From the NCBI GenBank assembly GCA_015065845.1, contig SVPQ01000006.1, positions 26,953 to 90,952 on the forward strand: 64,000 bases of DNA. The letters are read 5' to 3'. The DNA comes from Oscillospiraceae bacterium. Lineage in GTDB: Bacteria; Bacillota; Clostridia; Oscillospirales; Acutalibacteraceae. Position numbers and translations under genes: made by a program. The notes beneath the pieces were generated by a model. The model made no database searches. It saw only the letters and a list, made by a program, of their open reading frames with translations, and was not told where the DNA came from. Shown here piece after piece: positions 62,406-64,000 of this stretch; position 1 is the stretch's first letter; every line of letters begins with the position of its first letter.

Positions 62406-62873
62406 ATGTCGCAGGAATATATTTTTGAATATCAGGGAACTAAGCAGATGTTTTTTGATTCTCTTAAAAAATATCCCAATAACAATGATACATTTTTTTA
62501 TTTTGATAATTATATTGTGAAATTATTAGAGAATGAAATACAATTTGGTGTTGAGCGTGCAGGTCACTCGGGTGGATACTGGTTTATACCACAAATTACT
62601 GAATATGAAAATATAATTGAATTTCGTGGTGAAATTCAATATATCGGACCTGTTGTAAACAGAAGTAAAATTCAAAAAATCAAAGATGATATATTTGTTT
62701 GTTTGATATGTATCTTGTTTTTACCTATCACTCTGTTATTGCTCTTTGGTTATTGGATTTATAACATAATTAATAATAGGAAAAAAACGAAAATTAAAAC
62801 TACAGAGGACAGGTTATTCGATTTGTTAGAAAATCATCTTGGTTGCACACGAAAACAATCGACTAACACCTAA
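62406..62873 (+). CDS. Orphan protein with a C-terminal membrane helix
   Basis: 155 residues. The N-terminal 95 residues are soluble (YIFEYQGTKQMFFDSLKKYP, HSGGYWFIPQITEYENII), then a strong hydrophobic segment (DIFVCLICILFLPITLLLLFG) and a basic tail. It is probably co-transcribed with 62109-62393. No family recognised. The shape (small soluble domain plus tail anchor beside a similarly small gene) is like immunity or toxin-antitoxin pairs, but I see no diagnostic motif. Confidence 0.6.
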   Translation: MSQEYIFEYQGTKQMFFDSLKKYPNNNDTFFYFDNYIVKLLENEIQFGVERAGHSGGYWFIPQITEYENIIEFRGEIQYIGPVVNRSKIQKIKDDIFVCLICILFLPITLLLLFGYWIYNIINNRKKTKIKTTEDRLFDLLENHLGCTRKQSTNT

Positions 62874-62914
62874 CCATCTCTTCAATCTTCGCTCTTACTT
62901 CTTACTTCAAATAA

Positions 62915-62991
62915 CTGCCCATGGCGCAGCTGGATAACGCAGCAGATTCCGATTCTGAAGAACGGGGGTTCAAATCCCTCTGGGCAGGCCA
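62915..62991 (+). tRNA. tRNA-Arg(CCG)
   Basis: 77 nt with encoded CCA. Acceptor CTGCCCA/TGGGCAG, anticodon loop TTCCGAT giving CCG, T-arm GGGGGTTCAAATCCCTC. The anticodon stem has one weak pair at its base (G-A), otherwise regular. Confidence 0.93.
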
Positions 62992-63032
62992 AAACGAAAA
63001 TCCGTTCTCGCAAGAGGACGGATTTTCGTTTT
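62991..63032 (+). terminator. Terminator after tRNA-Arg (module copy 2)
   Basis: AAAACGAAAATCCGT and ACGGATTTTCGTTTT form a 15-bp stem with inner TCTC/GAGG around GCAA. Confidence 0.9.
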
Positions 63033-63034
63033 GT

Positions 63035-63142
63035 ATTATCCATTTTTCATTATTCAATATTCATCATTCGTTAAAAGAACGGATTTTCAATGAATAATGA
63101 AGTCGCTCGTAAACTCGCTAATGAATAATTAATAATGAATAA
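63035..63142. repeat. Heptamer island 11 (module copy 2)
   Basis: Units TTCATTA/TTCAATA/TTCATCA, then GAACGGATTTTCAATGAAT, then inverse units with GTCGCTCGTAAACTCGC. It is followed at 63152 by GGACACCCGCCCCCGATTGT, which is repeated at 63782. Confidence 0.8.
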
Positions 63143-63151
63143 TATTGGACA

Positions 63152-63196
63152 GGACACCCGCCCCCGATTGTAATTTCAGATATGGTGTGATATAAT
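63152..63196 (+). promoter_or_regulatory. Repeated upstream box and promoter of the 63235 gene
   Basis: GGACACCCGCCCCCGATTGT leads into TTGTAA (63168-63173), 17 bp, TATAAT (63191-63196). The same box and promoter recur at 63782-63827. Confidence 0.78.
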
Positions 63197-63234
63197 AATT
63201 GATGCAAATAAGAACCTGTAGAGGTGCAATCTGA

Positions 63235-63570
63235 ATGAAAAATAGTGAATTATATAAAGAATTAGTAAATTCAAAATTTGATAAATTAGATTTGATGATA
63301 AATGAATATAATTCTCTTGATTGTGACGAAATTATGCGAAAATATGAGTATTTCTTAAAATGTCTCTCTTATGTAATTCAACTTGAAGAAGATAATATGA
63401 TAGTCAAAATCAAGAACAAAAAATACAAAATATCATATCTAAAAACTATTTTGGATAATGATGGTCCTGAATATGCTTTAACAATCGGATTTAATAATCC
63501 ATACAATAGCAAGGTGATATATGAGATTGGAGTTTGCGTAAGAGGAACTCCGTTGCTCAAAAAAACATAA
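63235..63570 (+). CDS. Orphan small protein
   Basis: 111 residues, MKNSELYKELVNSKFDKLDL start, acidic helical first half and a beta-like second half (IKNKKYKISYLKTILD, YALTIGFNNPYNSKVIYEIG). AGAGGTG precedes the ATG and a promoter is 40 bp upstream. No family recognised. It is the single gene of module copy 3, flanked by heptamer islands. Confidence 0.6.
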   Translation: MKNSELYKELVNSKFDKLDLMINEYNSLDCDEIMRKYEYFLKCLSYVIQLEEDNMIVKIKNKKYKISYLKTILDNDGPEYALTIGFNNPYNSKVIYEIGVCVRGTPLLKKT

Positions 63571-63621
63571 ACAAGTGTCAAATTCTAATTTCTCGAACAA
63601 TTGCTGAGTTGAGCTGTAAAC

Positions 63622-63665
63622 ACAAACGAAAATCCGTTCTCGCAAGAGGACGGATTTTCGTTTTG
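63622..63665 (+). terminator. Terminator of module copy 3
   Basis: ACAAACGAAAATCCGT and ACGGATTTTCGTTTTGT, nearly identical to the terminator behind tRNA-Arg although no tRNA lies before it. Confidence 0.85.
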
Positions 63666-63772
63666 TATTATTCATTTTTCAATATTCATTCTTCATTATT
63701 CATTAGTGGTGTTGCGACTTTTCTTAATGAATAATGAAGCCGCTCACGCTGATGAATAATTAATAATGAATA
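63666..63772. repeat. Heptamer island 12 (module copy 3)
   Basis: Units TTCATTT/TTCAATA/TTCATTC/TTCATTA, then inverse units AATGAATAATGAA and CTCACGCTGATGAATAAT, as in the other two modules. Confidence 0.78.
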
Positions 63773-63781
63773 ATGGTGGGC

Positions 63782-63885
63782 GGGACACCCGCACCCGATT
63801 GTAATTCAGCATAATGTGTGATATAATTATCTCACCAAATTTCAATTTTAAATAATGTAAAGTTATGTTGCGGAATTGTAAAGTT
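63782..63885 (+). promoter_or_regulatory. Promoter and candidate operator before the XRE gene
   Basis: Box GGGACACCCGCACCCGATTG, TTGTAA (63799-63804), 17 bp, TATAAT (63822-63827). In the leader TGTAAAGTT occurs twice (63856-63864 and 63877-63885), 21 bp apart, i.e. on one face of the helix. This may be the site of the XRE-type regulator. With the terminator and island it fills the gap 63571-63951. Confidence 0.58.
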
Positions 63886-63951
63886 GATGTGGTGGTATTT
63901 GAATGTGCTTTTTGTTACAATGAAATCACCAAATAAGAAGGTGGGTGTGAT

Positions 63952-64000
63952 ATGAAGTTGTCAGATAAAATAATAAAGCTTCGAAAAGCAAATGGTTGGT
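63952..64000 (+). CDS. XRE-type helix-turn-helix regulator, N-terminal fragment
   Basis: Only 16 codons are inside the window: MKLSDKIIKLRKANGW. This is the standard opening of HTH_3 (Cro/CI-like) regulators, where SQEELAE-type residues would follow. AAGGTGGGTG precedes the ATG. The identity depends on sequence beyond the edge. Confidence 0.7.
   Translation, partial: MKLSDKIIKLRKANGW

Noticed and set aside
62874..62914. Pyrimidine-rich stretch before tRNA-Arg as an additional heptamer array
   Set aside because: Only two or three loose CTTACTT-type units; too short to call.

Overview
The window looks like chromosome from a low-GC, endospore-forming member of the Clostridia, probably a gut anaerobe close to the Ruminococcaceae/Oscillospiraceae. 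The support is a complete spoIIIAA-AH operon, a BofA-family gene, rubrerythrin, a T-box leader, strong A+T bias, and several glycoside hydrolases (GH2, GH3, GH38, a GH42-like protein) together with a dockerin-bearing surface protein. I see no rRNA, CRISPR array, transposase, integrase or phage gene. Identifications come from reading motifs and were not checked by database search.

Layout. 1-678: 5' part of a YfhO-type membrane protein. 856-5493: spoIIIAA to spoIIIAH. 5646-7531: tandem lipoprotein genes mixed with decayed zinc-protease tails. 7920-9540: an orphan exported protein and an amidohydrolase. 9742-14089: a T-box-controlled pair made of a LeuA-like protein lacking its catalytic residues and an unusual fusion of a sugar-isomerase-like TIM barrel with an acyl-CoA ligase. 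14267-18612: chemoreceptor, GH42-like protein, rubrerythrin. 18923-22249: giant leucine-rich-repeat protein with a C-terminal dockerin. 22456-27924: guaB, GH38 alpha-mannosidase, yfbR. 28312-34272: GntR (YtrA-type)/ABC ATPase/two paralogous membrane proteins. 34434-41457: GH2 beta-galactosidase, Lrp plus aminotransferase, Old-Yellow-Enzyme-type oxidoreductase. 41558-43862: five small membrane proteins belonging to two duplicated families. 44016-48200: transporter, HAD phosphatase and GH3 enzyme as one operon. 48586-51387: tRNA-Ser, a Veg-like small protein, small proteins with structured leaders. 51585-56904: tmk-DUF2156-GNAT-DJ-1-FTHF cyclo-ligase-mltG. 56945-61696: hemW, bofA, PiT phosphate transporter with its DUF47 partner, two orphan membrane proteins. 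61783-64000: tRNA-Gln and tRNA-Arg embedded in a thrice-repeated module carrying orphan small genes, ending in an XRE-type regulator that runs off the edge.

The most unusual signal is in the intergenic DNA. At least fourteen sites hold degenerate tandem arrays with a period of about 7 bp. Eight of them enclose copies of one hairpin with arms reading ATCCTATCATTT / AAATGATAGGAT. At several sites a short, near-perfect inverted repeat with a 3-4 nt loop sits exactly on the stop codon of the adjacent gene, and some genes end inside the repeats. I describe these as composite repeat islands. I cannot name a known element that matches them.

The best candidates for an undescribed protein system are the T-box/pseudo-LeuA/TIM-ligase locus (9742-14089), the lipoprotein/metzincin-remnant array, and the duplicated small-membrane-protein operon. 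Two leaders also look regulatory: an attenuator-like leader at 49603-49708 and a hairpin that hides a Shine-Dalgarno sequence at 61709-61736.
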